DNA of 35,078 bases, taken from Bacteroidales bacterium. GTDB lineage: Bacteria > Bacteroidota > Bacteroidia > Bacteroidales > WCHB1-69. Positions 14,205-23,405 of this stretch are shown here, piece by piece. Position 1 is the first letter of the stretch. Every line of letters begins with the position of its first letter. The notes below the pieces were generated by a model. That model was not told where the DNA came from, ran no database searches, and was given only the letters and a program-made list of their open reading frames with translations. The position numbers and the translations under genes are program-made. The DNA is taken from assembly GCA_017962845.1 (NCBI GenBank), contig JAGCUN010000040.1:1-35078 (forward strand). The letters are read 5' to 3'.

Positions 14205-14952
14205 GCTGGTGAAGTTCGTTCAGTTTTGTGTATTTCAGGAAGGTGGCGAAAGCGGAGATGCGGCACACCACCATGCCATAGTAGCCATCGAGAAAGCCGA
14301 GCTGGAAGAAATATGCCCGCAGGAATTTCCATCCAGCCTTGCAGAGAATGGTAAAGCGGAGTTTCCGACCCTCGCCACGCTCGAAAGCAGCACGGGCGGT
14401 CATGTCGGTAAACTTGTCGGCCTGCCGAATATGCTCACTGATAGAATGATAAGAGTGATGGTTGAGGTGGCCGGACAAACGAGTGATGCGCGTACCCGAC
14501 GGAAGTTTGACCTCCTCGTGGATGTAGCCGTCCCACTCGCCCTGCGTGCGGTTCCACAGCCGGAGCTTGATGTCGGGGTACCAGCCACAATGACGGATGG
14601 GGTGCCCGCAGTAAAAGGTGAGCCGGTTCACCTGGTACGCCCCCGCAAAGCCTTTCGTCTTGGCCTCCAAAATAACCTGCTGCAAGGTGCTATCCAGCAC
14701 CTCGTCGGCATCCACCGAAAGAATCCAGTCGTAGGAGGCAGCGGCGTTGGCGAAATTCTTCTGTTCGGAATAACCCTTCCACTCATGCTGGATGAAACGC
14801 ACGCCCATCTCCTCACAAATATTCAAGGTGCAGTCGGTGGAAAAGGAGTCCACCACCAGCACCTCGTCGGCCACCTTCAAGGCCGCTTCCAAACAGGGGC
14901 GTATGTTGCGCTCTTCGTTGTAGGTGATGATGACGACTGACAGTTTATCCAT
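14170..14952 (-). CDS. Glycosyltransferase family 2, WaaE/KdtX-like
   Basis: A 260-residue GT-A enzyme of the group that adds a hexose to LPS inner core. SVVIITYNEERNIRPCLEAA is at 5-24, EVLVVDSFSTDCTLNIC near 30-46, and the donor motif ILSVDADEVLD near 76-86. YQVNRLTFYCGHPIRHCGWY and IKLRLWNRTQGEWDGYIHEE are typical of the WaaE-like subgroup. The C-terminus has an amphipathic segment (FLRAYFFQLGFLDGYYGMVV) that may touch the membrane. It lies second in a three-gene - strand cluster, 38 bases after the acyltransferase gene. The cluster probably works on the LPS core or a capsule. Confidence 0.92.
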   Translation of the reverse strand: MDKLSVVIITYNEERNIRPCLEAALKVADEVLVVDSFSTDCTLNICEEMGVRFIQHEWKGYSEQKNFANAAASYDWILSVDADEVLDSTLQQVILEAKTKGFAGAYQVNRLTFYCGHPIRHCGWYPDIKLRLWNRTQGEWDGYIHEEVKLPSGTRITRLSGHLNHHSYHSISEHIRQADKFTDMTARAAFERGEGRKLRFTILCKAGWKFLRAYFFQLGFLDGYYGMVVCRISAFATFLKYTKLNELHQHAKHHSETSDY

Positions 14953-14990
14953 TTTAATTTATTGATTATCAATAAAATTATTAATAAAAA

Positions 14991-15680
14991 TCAACCTAAA
15001 GAGACATTCTCTTTCACTATTTTGGCGGGATTCCCCGCAAGGATAACATGCGGCGTGGTATGATGTCCGTGAAAGACAGCCCCGGCACCCACCATCACAT
15101 CGCTGCACAACTCCGTACCTTTCAGCACAATCGTATTGCAGCCGCACCACACATTATCGCCAAAAACCACGGGAGCATCCTCGTTGACACGCTGTCCGGC
15201 GCAGTCCACCACCTCGTGCTGGTCGCTGTCCATTACCAACGTATGCCACGAGAAATGATTGTTGTAGCCGAAGACAATTTTCTTGAAACAGATGATGGAA
15301 AGATGCGAGGAGTTGCAGAAATTATCATGAAAAACCAGCGTTCCCTTGGTGGCCACCATCACCCGCGAGCCGGCGCCGATCTTACATCTGCCGTTGAACT
15401 CCACACGTCCGCGGAAATCAATGACCGTGCGTTCGCTTCGGAAATCCACCAGTTGCGAAGTGCCCAATCCGATTTTCACCAACCCCATCTTGAGTTTTCC
15501 GTTCACGGTAACCTTCCCATAGAGATGTTTGAGGCGGGTATGGTGCGAAACGAGTATCGGCAGGTGGACGGCCTGCGCGAAAGGAAGACATCGGAAGTTG
15601 ACATACAGCGACTTAGGCAGCCCCAGAAGGTAGTGGAGCAATTGCTGGAAGGGAGATGTGGTGCGGTTGTCGTGGGCCAT
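14991..15680 (-). CDS. Left-handed beta-helix (hexapeptide) acyltransferase
   Basis: A 229-residue member of the hexapeptide-repeat acyltransferases, which usually acetylate sugars on surface glycans. The central region has irregular hexapeptide rungs (IDFRGRVEFNGRCKIGAGSR, VMVATKGTLVFHD, VVFGDNVWCGCNTIVLKG, VMVGAGAVFHG). The expected catalytic His is probably in NNHFSWHTLVMDSDQHEV, and the end ILAGNPAKIVKEN is the usual family terminus. The N-terminal 60 residues are not hexapeptide and include a hydrophobic, possibly membrane-contacting segment. It is the first gene of the - strand glycan cluster and has a promoter about 38 bases upstream. Confidence 0.88.
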   Translation of the reverse strand: MAHDNRTTSPFQQLLHYLLGLPKSLYVNFRCLPFAQAVHLPILVSHHTRLKHLYGKVTVNGKLKMGLVKIGLGTSQLVDFRSERTVIDFRGRVEFNGRCKIGAGSRVMVATKGTLVFHDNFCNSSHLSIICFKKIVFGYNNHFSWHTLVMDSDQHEVVDCAGQRVNEDAPVVFGDNVWCGCNTIVLKGTELCSDVMVGAGAVFHGHHTTPHVILAGNPAKIVKENVSLG

Positions 15681-15717
15681 AAATGCAGGTCGGTATGTCT
15701 ATTTTGAAATAGCAGCG

Positions 15718-15725
15718 CAAAAATA
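15718..15725 (-). promoter_or_regulatory. Bacteroidota -7 promoter element for the glycan cluster
   Basis: Reads TATTTTTG on the - strand, 38 bases before the ATG of the acyltransferase. A TTTG on the same strand at 15748-15751 could be the -33 element with a slightly long 22-base spacer. Confidence 0.65.
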
Positions 15726-15846
15726 CACTATTTTTTCACGCCTTCGGCAAATCTGCAAAAATTTCCTCTGCAAAATGGGACATCTTTTAACAAAATGATA
15801 TTCATAAATTCCCCCAAGAAGAGGCCATTTTTACGAATATTCATAG

Positions 15847-15854
15847 TAAATTTG
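15847..15854 (+). promoter_or_regulatory. Bacteroidota -7 promoter element for parC
   Basis: TAAATTTG followed by CACC, 25 bases before the parC ATG at 15879. This and the divergent promoter at 15718 share the 198-base gap between the two genes. Confidence 0.65.
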
Positions 15855-15878
15855 CACCTTGATTAAAAACGGGCTTTC

Positions 15879-18635
15879 ATGGACGAAGACAAGAATAGAA
15901 TTTTAGACGCAGAAAATATTGAAAATGAAAATGATGCAGAAGGCGATGCTGTAATTGAATCGACCAATGCCAATGAAGGCAACCATCTGCAAAATGTGGT
16001 GTATGTGCAGTCGATGTTCGAGAACTGGTTTTTGGACTATGCCTCCTACTCCATCTTAGACCGTGCACTGCCTGACGTATATGACGGGTTGAAGCCCGTA
16101 CAGCGCCGTATTCTCCACTCTATGAGCGAGTTGGAGGATGGAAGAATGAACAAGGTGGCCAACATCGTGGGTAATACGATGAAATATCACCCCCATGGTG
16201 ATGCGGCCATCGGCGACGCCATCGTGCAGTTGGGACAGAAGGAGATGACCATCGACACGCAAGGAAACTGGGGTAACATTCTGACCGGCGACCCCGCTGC
16301 TGCCCCGCGTTACATCGAAGCCCGCCTGTCGAAACTGGCTTTGGAGGTGGTGTTCAACCCGAAAATCACGCAGTGGAAGATGTCGTACGACGGCCGCAAC
16401 AAGGAGCCCATCCAGCTGCCGATACGTTTCCCGCTGCTGCTGGCCCAAGGCGTGAAGGGCATCGCGGTGGGTATGGCCACCAAAATCCTTCCCCACAACT
16501 TCAACGAACTGCTCGACGCGTCGGTCGCCATCCTCGAGAACAAACCCTTCGAGCTGTACCCCGACTTCCCCACCGGCGGCAGCATCGACGTGAGCAAATA
16601 CAACGACGGCACCCTCGGCGGCAAGATCATCAACCGTGCCAAGATTTCTATCCAAGACAATAAAACTCTGGTAATCACCGAAATACCATACGGAACCAAT
16701 ACCATCGACCTCATCCAAAACTCCCTCACGCCCGCCATTGAAAAGGGCAAGCTGAAAATCCGCAAAATCGACGACAACACCGCCAAGACCGTTGAGATTG
16801 TGCTGCACCTGCAGCCCGGCACCTCGCCCGACCAGACTATCGACGCCCTGTACGCTTTCACAGACTGCCAGATGAATATCAACCCCAACCCGTGGGTGAT
16901 CTACAACGGCAAACCCGCCCTGCTCAGCGTGAGCGAAATCCTGCGCATCAACACCCAAAACACCGTGGATATGCTGCGCAAAGACCTCGAAATCTATCTG
17001 CATGAGCTTGAAGGTCAATGGCATTGGATGTCTTTGGAGAAGATTTTCTTCGAAAAAAGAATTTATAAAGAACTCGAAAAAGACACCGACACGTGGGAGA
17101 CGCAGATCGACAATATCCAGAAGGCCTTCATCCCCTACCAGCCCCTCTTCAAACGCGAAATTACCCATGAGGACATCCTCAAACTCTGCGAAAAACCGGT
17201 GCGCAAAATCTCCAAATTCGACATCAAAAAGGCTGAAGAGGCCATCGAAAATGTGGAGATGCAGATTGAAGAGACACAGAACCATCTCGACCATATCATC
17301 GACTATACCATCAACTATTTCAAGCAGTTAAAGAAGAAATATGGCAAGGGACGCGAGCGCAAAACCGAAATCAAGAACTTCGACACCATCAATGTGGTGA
17401 GCGCGGCCGTAGCCAACCAGAAACTGTACGTCAACAAGGAGGAGGGCTTCATCGGCACCGCCCTGAAGAAAGACGACAATGTGGAGCTGGCCTGCGAGTG
17501 CTCCGACATCGACGACATCATCGTGTTCATGAAGAACGGCAAGTTCACCGTGACGAAAGTGGCTAATAAACAGTTCATTGCCAAGCACATCATCTATGTG
17601 GGCGTGTTCAAGCGGGGCGACGACCGCACCGTTTACAACATGATTTACTCGAAGGGCAAGAACGGTCCCGCCATGGTGAAACGCTTCTCGGTCGGTGGCA
17701 TCACCCGCAACAAGGAGTACGACCTCACCTCGGGCGAGAGCGGCACCGAAGTGCTCTATTTCACCGTCAACCCCAACGGCGAGGCCGAGAAGGTAAAGGT
17801 AACTCTCAAGCCCAAGAAAAACCTCAAGAAGAAGAGTTACGAGTTCGATTTCAGCACGTTAGCCATCAAGGGAAGAAGCTCGAAGGGCAACATCCTGTCG
17901 CGCAATCCCGTCTCCAAGATCGAGATGAGCGAGAAGGGCGTATCCACACTTTCCGCCATCGGTGTATGGTTCGACCCCAACGTGATGCGCCTCAACAACG
18001 AAGAACGCGGTGACTTTTTGGGCGAGTTCAAGAAAGATGATAGAATTATATCCATCTATTTAGCAGGAAATTACAGAATTACTGGTTACGAACTGACCAC
18101 CCATTTCGAGGATAATCTCGCCATCATCAAGAAATTCAGTCAGCACAAAGTCATCACGGCGGTCTATTACAACAAGAAAGAGGACAAATACTACATCAAG
18201 CGGTTTGCGCCGCAGCTGACGGACAAGAGCATCGAGTTCATCCCCAACGAGAAGGAGATCAAGCTCATGCTGGTGTCGATTGACCGGCTGCCGCAGTTGG
18301 AGGTGAAGTTCACCAAGAAAGATCCGAAGGCCATCTTTACAGAAGTAATTTCTGTAGATGAATTTATTGAGATACAAGGCATTAAAGCCAAAGGAAAGCG
18401 TCTTAACCTCGGCACCATCAAGAGTGTGAAGTGGTTGGAGCCGCTGCCGTACGAAGAGCCTGAAGAGCCCGAGGAGGAGGAAGTGGAAGAGGAAGGCATT
18501 GCGACCGGCAGCATCGAGGAGATTGAGATGAAGGAGGCGAAAGAGATCTTCAACACCATTGACGCGCCCAAGGAAGGCGATGAGGAGGACGATGACGATC
18601 CGATGGGAGACGGCACCCAGCTGGAACTTTTCTAA
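15879..18635 (+). CDS. parC: DNA topoisomerase IV subunit A
   Basis: A 918-residue type IIA topoisomerase subunit that, with ParE, decatenates daughter chromosomes. The breakage-reunion domain starts near residue 45 (MFENWFLDYASYSILDRALP). The DNA-gate helix region is KYHPHGDAAIGDAIVQLGQK at 102-121, and the catalytic Tyr is Tyr145 in DPAAAPRYIEARLS. The Bacteroidota ParC form is shown by TQGNWGNILTG and by absence of a GyrA box. A coiled-coil tower region lies near 400-490, and a degenerate beta-pinwheel C-terminal domain follows. The tail is strongly acidic (EEPEEPEEEEVEEE and a final DDDDPMGDG). The first 40 residues are an acidic extension. parE is not in the window. It is convergent with the gene at 18660, with a 24-base gap. 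Confidence 0.95.
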   Translation: MDEDKNRILDAENIENENDAEGDAVIESTNANEGNHLQNVVYVQSMFENWFLDYASYSILDRALPDVYDGLKPVQRRILHSMSELEDGRMNKVANIVGNTMKYHPHGDAAIGDAIVQLGQKEMTIDTQGNWGNILTGDPAAAPRYIEARLSKLALEVVFNPKITQWKMSYDGRNKEPIQLPIRFPLLLAQGVKGIAVGMATKILPHNFNELLDASVAILENKPFELYPDFPTGGSIDVSKYNDGTLGGKIINRAKISIQDNKTLVITEIPYGTNTIDLIQNSLTPAIEKGKLKIRKIDDNTAKTVEIVLHLQPGTSPDQTIDALYAFTDCQMNINPNPWVIYNGKPALLSVSEILRINTQNTVDMLRKDLEIYLHELEGQWHWMSLEKIFFEKRIYKELEKDTDTWETQIDNIQKAFIPYQPLFKREITHEDILKLCEKPVRKISKFDIKKAEEAIENVEMQIEETQNHLDHIIDYTINYFKQLKKKYGKGRERKTEIKNFDTINVVSAAVANQKLYVNKEEGFIGTALKKDDNVELACECSDIDDIIVFMKNGKFTVTKVANKQFIAKHIIYVGVFKRGDDRTVYNMIYSKGKNGPAMVKRFSVGGITRNKEYDLTSGESGTEVLYFTVNPNGEAEKVKVTLKPKKNLKKKSYEFDFSTLAIKGRSSKGNILSRNPVSKIEMSEKGVSTLSAIGVWFDPNVMRLNNEERGDFLGEFKKDDRIISIYLAGNYRITGYELTTHFEDNLAIIKKFSQHKVITAVYYNKKEDKYYIKRFAPQLTDKSIEFIPNEKEIKLMLVSIDRLPQLEVKFTKKDPKAIFTEVISVDEFIEIQGIKAKGKRLNLGTIKSVKWLEPLPYEEPEEPEEEEVEEEGIATGSIEEIEMKEAKEIFNTIDAPKEGDEEDDDDPMGDGTQLELF

Positions 18636-18659
18636 ATCACCGCTAGCACAAATTCAGGC

Positions 18660-19082
18660 TTATTTGAACCATACTTTCTCCACGCCGTACTTTTCATCCA
18701 TAATAAGCAGGGCGGCCTTTTCCGGGGCTGAAATTTTCCCTTTCTTAGCAGAAACCGCATAGCTCCATGTAACGGTCTGGTTGGGCTCCAGATTGGCGGT
18801 CACCAACTCCACCACCTCTTCGTGGTCCGCAGTACCGCCGGCAATGTCGATCCATCGCACCTGGGTATCAAAGGCCTCCTGGCGGAGAGAGATAGCGGTA
18901 GAACGGCTGCCGTTCACAAACAGGAGTGTGACGGTAAGTTCCTTACAGGTGTCGCACGGATCGGAGACGGTGCGCTGGTACTGGTACAGCAGATTTCCTT
19001 GTGCATCAAGTTTCCGGTCGGACTGCGCGAAAGCCAATCCAGGCAGAAGAGCCCCAAAAAGGAGGATGATTTTTTTCATCAT
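18660..19082 (-). CDS. Hypothetical exported protein
   Basis: I do not recognise this 140-residue protein. MMKKIILLFGALLPGLAFAQ is a clear signal peptide with a signal peptidase I site after AFA. The mature part of about 120 residues is likely beta-rich (LLYQYQRTVSDPCDTCKELT, VTWSYAVSAKKGKISAPEKA) and has a CDTC pair that could form a disulfide. Translation may start at the second Met (19079). The strong terminator after rplQ separates it from the ribosomal operon, so it needs a promoter between 19083 and 19097, where none is obvious, or depends on read-through. The function is unknown. Confidence 0.72.
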   Translation of the reverse strand: MMKKIILLFGALLPGLAFAQSDRKLDAQGNLLYQYQRTVSDPCDTCKELTVTLLFVNGSRSTAISLRQEAFDTQVRWIDIAGGTADHEEVVELVTANLEPNQTVTWSYAVSAKKGKISAPEKAALLIMDEKYGVEKVWFK

Positions 19083-19097
19083 GACATAAACAGGTAA

Positions 19098-19129
19098 AAA
19101 AAATAGTTGGCGGATGCCAACTATTTTTT
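19098..19129 (-). terminator. Intrinsic terminator of the ribosomal operon
   Basis: A 14-bp perfect inverted repeat (19098-19111 with 19116-19129) with a GGAT loop. The core is TAGTTGGC/GCCAACTA, flanked by A and T runs on both sides. Read on the - strand it is followed by eight T. It lies directly after the rplQ stop (19148) and would also work on the + strand. Confidence 0.88.
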
Positions 19130-19147
19130 ATGAATAATGGATTAGAA

Positions 19148-19642
19148 TTACTCAGCGGCGGGAGCTTCCACGGCGGGAGTCTCAGCGGCGGCCACGGGTT
19201 CCTCTGCGGGAGCGGTGGTAGCTTTCTTGCTGCGGCTTCTTCTGGTCTTGGAGGCTTTCTTCTCGGTGTGTACGGTGTAGGTTTCGTTGTAGTCAACGAA
19301 CTCAATCATACACATCTCGGCGTTGTCACCCTGGCGGAAACCGGTCTTGAGGATACGGGTGTAACCACCGGGACGGTCAGCGACTTTCTGAGCGATTTCG
19401 CGATAGAGTTCGGTCACCGCATACTTGTCGTGAAGGTATGAGAAGACGACACGGCGAGAGTGGGTGGTGTCGCTTTTGCACTTCGTGACGAGGGGTTCAA
19501 CGAACTTGCGCAATTCCTTGGCCTTGGCGAGAGTGGTCTCGATGCGTTTGTGCTTGATGAGCGAGCAGGCCATATTGGACAGCATAGCCTTTCTGTGGGC
19601 GGCTGTTCTTCCTAAATGATTTATAGATTTCTGGTGTCTCAT
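19148..19642 (-). CDS. rplQ: 50S ribosomal protein L17
   Basis: A 164-residue L17. The core [59 protein letters not shown] and [20 protein letters not shown] are standard. After about residue 125 comes a basic then Ala/Pro/Glu-rich tail ([20 protein letters not shown]) of some 40 residues, a common extension in Bacteroidota. It is the last gene of the operon, 6 bases after rpoA and just before the terminator. It sits near the polypeptide exit tunnel of the large subunit. Confidence 0.97.
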   Translation of the reverse strand: MRHQKSINHLGRTAAHRKAMLSNMACSLIKHKRIETTLAKAKELRKFVEPLVTKCKSDTTHSRRVVFSYLHDKYAVTELYREIAQKVADRPGGYTRILKTGFRQGDNAEMCMIEFVDYNETYTVHTEKKASKTRRSRSKKATTAPAEEPVAAAETPAVEAPAAE

Positions 19643-19648
19643 AACGTA

Positions 19649-20644
19649 TTATTCCTTATCTAATTTATATTTCTGTAAATTCATGCCGAAATCGAGGCCT
19701 TTGCTCTTGACGAGGTCTTCAAGTTCTGACAAAGACTTTTTACCGAAGTTACGGAACTTCAGCAAGTCGTTCTTATGGATGGCCACCACGTCGCCGAGGG
19801 TTTCAAGCTGGGCAGAAGAGAGGCAGTTGAGGGCGCGGACAGAGAGATCCATGTCGATGAGCTTGGTTTTGAGCAGCTGACGGATCTTCTGGGATTCCTC
19901 ATCCAATTCTCCTTCAACGCCGGTATTGGTGGGCGTATCCACAAGAATCTTATCATCAGAGAAGAGCACGAAGTGCTGGATGAGAAGTTTGGCGGCCTCT
20001 TTCAGAGCCTCTTTCGGATGGATAGAACCATCGGTATCAATCTTGATGTTGAGCTTCTCATAGTCGGTTTTCTGCTCCACACGCCAGTTATCCACCTCAT
20101 ACTGCACATTGCGGATGGGGGTATGGATGGAGTCGATGACGATCACGCCCAGCCCTTCATGGAGTGCCTTGTTGTCTTCTGCGGAGACATAGCCGCGGCC
20201 TTTGTCGATAGTGATTTCCATAGCGATGCGCACGGAGGGATCCATAGTGCAGATCACCTGATCCTCATTGAGCACCTGGAACACGTTGAGGAAGCGGTTC
20301 ATGTCGCCGGCAGTGAAGGTGGACTGACCGGAGATGATGATGGTAGCCTTTTCGCTGGTCTTTTCGGGGATGCGGTTTTTGAGGCGTACCTTCTTGAGGT
20401 TAAGGACGATGTCGGTAACATCTTCCATTACTCCGGGGATGGAGGAGAACTCCTGGGCAACGCCGTCGATCTTGATGGAGGTGATGGCGTAGCCTTCCAG
20501 CGAGGAGAGCAGGACGCGGCGGAGCGCATTGCCGACGGTCATGCCGTAGCCGGGCTGGAGGGGGCGGAACTCAAACTCACCATGGAAATCATCAGATTTC
20601 ACCATGACGACTTTATCGGGTTTCTGAAAGGTTAATATTGCCAT
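19649..20644 (-). CDS. rpoA: DNA-directed RNA polymerase subunit alpha
   Basis: A 331-residue alpha subunit that nucleates RNA polymerase assembly. The N-terminal dimerisation domain includes [20 protein letters not shown] and [19 protein letters not shown]. The C-terminal DNA-contacting domain has [20 protein letters not shown] and [19 protein letters not shown]. The start at 20644 ([14 protein letters not shown]) is chosen because it begins the family N-terminus; an upstream ATG at 20668 would add eight unrelated residues. It lies between rpsD and rplQ as in most bacteria. Confidence 0.98.
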   Translation of the reverse strand: MAILTFQKPDKVVMVKSDDFHGEFEFRPLQPGYGMTVGNALRRVLLSSLEGYAITSIKIDGVAQEFSSIPGVMEDVTDIVLNLKKVRLKNRIPEKTSEKATIIISGQSTFTAGDMNRFLNVFQVLNEDQVICTMDPSVRIAMEITIDKGRGYVSAEDNKALHEGLGVIVIDSIHTPIRNVQYEVDNWRVEQKTDYEKLNIKIDTDGSIHPKEALKEAAKLLIQHFVLFSDDKILVDTPTNTGVEGELDEESQKIRQLLKTKLIDMDLSVRALNCLSSAQLETLGDVVAIHKNDLLKFRNFGKKSLSELEDLVKSKGLDFGMNLQKYKLDKE

Positions 20645-20687
20645 TTTTATGAATTTTATGGTTAACAAATCGGGTGAGAATCAGCCA

Positions 20688-21293
20688 TTATTTGGAGTAC
20701 AACTCGACGATGGCCTGTTCGTTGATGTTCTCAGGAACCTCTTCTCTTTCGGGATAATTCATAAATTTACCTGACATCATGTTGGCATCCCATTCCAACC
20801 ACGGATAAGCGTTGGTACGGCCGGCGAGGGAGTTGGTGATCACCTCAAGGGCCTGTGAGCGTTCGCGAACGGCGACGATGTCACCGGGGACGAGCAGCAT
20901 GGAGGGGATGTTAGCAATCTTGCCGTTGACGAGGATGTGGCGGTGGCTGACCAGCTGGCGGGCGGCGGCGCGGGTGGGGGCGATACCCAAACGGAACACC
21001 ACATTGTCGAGTCTCGACTCGATCAGTTTGATCAAGTTCTGACCGGTCATACCCTTACGGCTGGCGGCCTTGAGGAACAGTTTCTTGAACTGACGCTCGA
21101 GGATACCGTAGGTGTATTTGGCCTTCTGCTTCTCCTGCAGCTGCATGCCATACTCCGACAGTTTGCCACGTCTCTTGCTCTGTCCGTGCTGTCCGGGAGG
21201 ATAGTTCTTTCTTTCGAGATATTTGTCAGAGCCGAAGATGGGTTCTTTGAATTTTCTTGCAATTTTGGTACGAGGTCCAGTATATCTTGCCAT
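20688..21293 (-). CDS. rpsD: 30S ribosomal protein S4
   Basis: A 201-residue S4, one of the primary 16S rRNA binders. Identifying stretches are [60 protein letters not shown] and the S4 domain [20 protein letters not shown]. The N-terminal zinc-binding Cys found in some S4 proteins is absent, so this is the Cys-free type. It is in the usual place between rpsK and rpoA. Confidence 0.98.
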   Translation of the reverse strand: MARYTGPRTKIARKFKEPIFGSDKYLERKNYPPGQHGQSKRRGKLSEYGMQLQEKQKAKYTYGILERQFKKLFLKAASRKGMTGQNLIKLIESRLDNVVFRLGIAPTRAAARQLVSHRHILVNGKIANIPSMLLVPGDIVAVRERSQALEVITNSLAGRTNAYPWLEWDANMMSGKFMNYPEREEVPENINEQAIVELYSK

Positions 21294-21331
21294 AATCTAA
21301 TATTTTTATATTCTAACAATAAAACAACAAC

Positions 21332-21721
21332 TTAAACTCTTCTGCGTTTCGGGGGACGGCAGCCGTTGTGCGGCAGCGGAGTCACGTCAACGATCTCTTC
21401 AACGCTGATGCCGGAGGCATGGATGGTACGGATAGCGGACTCGCGGCCGCCGCCGGGACCCTTCACATACACCTTCACTCTGCGCATACCGAGGTCGTAA
21501 GCAACCTTGGCGCAGTCCTGAGCAGCCATCTGAGCGGCATAGGGAGTGTTCTTCTTGGAGCCTCTGAAGCCCATCTTACCGGCTGATGACCATGAGATCA
21601 CCTGACCGTCGTTGTTGGTGAGGGACACGATAACATTATTAAAAGATGCATAGACAAAAGCCTTGCCGAGCGCATCAATTCTGACAACTTTTTTCTTGGT
21701 TGTTTTGGTATTCTTTGCCAT
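21332..21721 (-). CDS. rpsK: 30S ribosomal protein S11
   Basis: A 129-residue S11 of the small-subunit platform. Diagnostic segments are [60 protein letters not shown] and the end [17 protein letters not shown] ([15 protein letters not shown]). It lies 66 bases after rpsM and 38 bases before rpsD. Confidence 0.98.
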   Translation of the reverse strand: MAKNTKTTKKKVVRIDALGKAFVYASFNNVIVSLTNNDGQVISWSSAGKMGFRGSKKNTPYAAQMAAQDCAKVAYDLGMRRVKVYVKGPGGGRESAIRTIHASGISVEEIVDVTPLPHNGCRPPKRRRV

Positions 21722-21787
21722 ATTCTTCTGAATTTCTGTGTTAATGTTCTGGCCGTAACCTGAACGGCTATGCGGCCGGCGTTAAAA

Positions 21788-22162
21788 CTACTTGGTTGCT
21801 TTCTTCTTGTTGGCAACAGTTTTCTTACGACCCTTACGAGTACGAGCGTTGTTCTTCGTGCTCTGGCCGCGGAGCGGCAAACCAATACGATGGCGAATGC
21901 CTCTGTAGCAACCGATATCCATCAATCGCTTGATGTTCATGGTCACCTCGGAACGCAGCGCGCCTTCGACCTTCATCTCGCCGATGATGCCACGGAGGGC
22001 ACCCAGCTCGTCGTCATTCCACTCACTCACTTTCTTGTCATAGCTAATACCGGCCTGGTCCAGAATCTTCTGGGCAGTGCTTCTGCCGATACCGTAGATG
22101 TAGGTTAAACCTATCTCTCCTCTTTTGTTTTTAGGTAAATCTATACCCGCAATTCTTGCCAT
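21788..22162 (-). CDS. rpsM: 30S ribosomal protein S13
   Basis: A 124-residue S13 at the head of the small subunit, contacting P-site tRNA and the large subunit. [40 protein letters not shown] and [20 protein letters not shown], followed by the basic tail [20 protein letters not shown], are all standard. It follows rpmJ after 29 bases. Confidence 0.98.
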   Translation of the reverse strand: MARIAGIDLPKNKRGEIGLTYIYGIGRSTAQKILDQAGISYDKKVSEWNDDELGALRGIIGEMKVEGALRSEVTMNIKRLMDIGCYRGIRHRIGLPLRGQSTKNNARTRKGRKKTVANKKKATK

Positions 22163-22191
22163 AATTTATCTTGTTTTTAATTTATTAAATA

Positions 22192-22308
22192 TCAACCTTG
22201 ACGCTGTTTGAACTTCGGATTTTTCTTGTTGATAACGTACACTACACCGTGTCTCTTGACAACGATGCACTCGTCACTTCTTTTCTTTACAGATGCTTTA
22301 ACTTTCAT
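22192..22308 (-). CDS. rpmJ: 50S ribosomal protein L36, Cys-poor form
   Basis: A short 38-residue frame read from the sequence: it begins [20 protein letters not shown] and ends [12 protein letters not shown]. The zinc-binding L36 has three Cys and a His; here only Cys14 remains, so this is the zinc-free form. Its place between infA and rpsM is canonical. Confidence 0.96.
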   Translation of the reverse strand: MKVKASVKKRSDECIVVKRHGVVYVINKKNPKFKQRQG

Positions 22309-22334
22309 TGTCTTACTTTTTATTGATTTTCTTT

Positions 22335-22553
22335 TTACTTATGTCTGAATGTGATACGTCCTTTGCTGAGATCGTATGGCGACATCTCAATCTGCACCTT
22401 GTCGCCGGGAAGAATCTTGATGTAGTGCATACGCATCTTTCCGGAGATGTGCGCGGTGATGACGTGACCGTTCTCAAGCTGCACACGGAACATTGCGTTA
22501 CCGAGTGACTCGATGACCACGCCGTCTTGTTCGATTGATGATTGTTTTGCCAT
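22335..22553 (-). CDS. infA: Translation initiation factor IF-1
   Basis: A 72-residue OB-fold protein that binds the A site of the 30S subunit during initiation. [40 protein letters not shown] and [20 protein letters not shown], ending [11 protein letters not shown], give full-length IF-1. It lies 12 bases after map and 26 bases before rpmJ. Confidence 0.98.
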   Translation of the reverse strand: MAKQSSIEQDGVVIESLGNAMFRVQLENGHVITAHISGKMRMHYIKILPGDKVQIEMSPYDLSKGRITFRHK

Positions 22554-22565
22554 ATTGTTCTGTTT

Positions 22566-23405
22566 CTATTTATGATTAATGCCTAATGCTTCTTCTATAT
22601 ACTGATAGGTAGAAAGTATTTCTGTTTTGCCTTGGGAGTTGATGGCTACCTGGTGCTCGAAATGGGCGGCGGGACGGCGGTCGGCCATCACAACCGGCCA
22701 GTGCGCCTCATCGTCCAGAACCTCACCGGTTCCCATGCCGATCATGGGTTCGATGCAGAAGACCATGCCGGGACGGATGACCTCATCCTTGTACCACCTG
22801 CGCTCCTCCCTCGTGCGGGGCACGAAGTTGGGCACGTCGGGTTTCTCGTGCATGCTGCGACCGATGCCATGCCCGCTGAGCACCTTCACCACACCGTAGC
22901 GGAACGGCTTCACGTAGCTTTCCACCGCCTGACTGATGTCGAAGATGGTGTTGCCCACTTTGGCGAAGTCGAGGGCGTGATGCAGCGCCTCGTAGGTGCG
23001 GCGCACCAGCAGGTGCTTCTCCTCCGACACCGTGCCGATCTCGAAGGTGTAGGCGAAATCGCCGTGCCATCCGTTCAGACAGGCCACGCAGTCGGCGGTC
23101 ACGATGTCGCCCTCCTGTAGGACGTAGTCGTTCGGGATGCCGTGCACCACGGTGCTGTTGACCGAGAGGCAAAGGGTGGAGGGGAAGGGAGGCATTCCGG
23201 CGTACGGGCGGTAGCCCTTGCAGGAGGGCAGTCCGCCGTTGGCGCGGATGTAGTCTTCAGCGACCTGGTCAATGTAGAAGAGCGGGACGCCCGGCCGCAT
23301 CAACTTGGCCACTTCACCCAAGGTTTTTCCAACAAGCAAAGAACTTTTCTTGATTGATTCGATTTCCGAATCGCTCTTGAGATGTATTCTGTTCAGGAGT
23401 CCCAT
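22566..23405 (-). CDS. map: Type I methionine aminopeptidase
   Basis: A 279-residue enzyme that removes the N-terminal Met from nascent proteins. The five metal ligands are visible: Asp105 and Asp116 (TADCVACLNGWHGDFAYTF), His179 (SGHGIGRSMHEKP), Glu219 (VFCIEPMIGMG) and Glu250 (AHFEHQVAI). His88 of VVHGIP fits the substrate-site His. It has about 15-20 more residues than the E. coli enzyme, spread over both ends. Its ATG overlaps the secY stop by one base (TAATG), so translation is probably coupled. Confidence 0.97.
   Translation of the reverse strand: MGLLNRIHLKSDSEIESIKKSSLLVGKTLGEVAKLMRPGVPLFYIDQVAEDYIRANGGLPSCKGYRPYAGMPPFPSTLCLSVNSTVVHGIPNDYVLQEGDIVTADCVACLNGWHGDFAYTFEIGTVSEEKHLLVRRTYEALHHALDFAKVGNTIFDISQAVESYVKPFRYGVVKVLSGHGIGRSMHEKPDVPNFVPRTREERRWYKDEVIRPGMVFCIEPMIGMGTGEVLDDEAHWPVVMADRRPAAHFEHQVAINSQGKTEILSTYQYIEEALGINHK

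Noticed and set aside
16056..17294. 412-codon open frame on the - strand
   Set aside because: It is the antisense shadow of parC, which is certain on the + strand.
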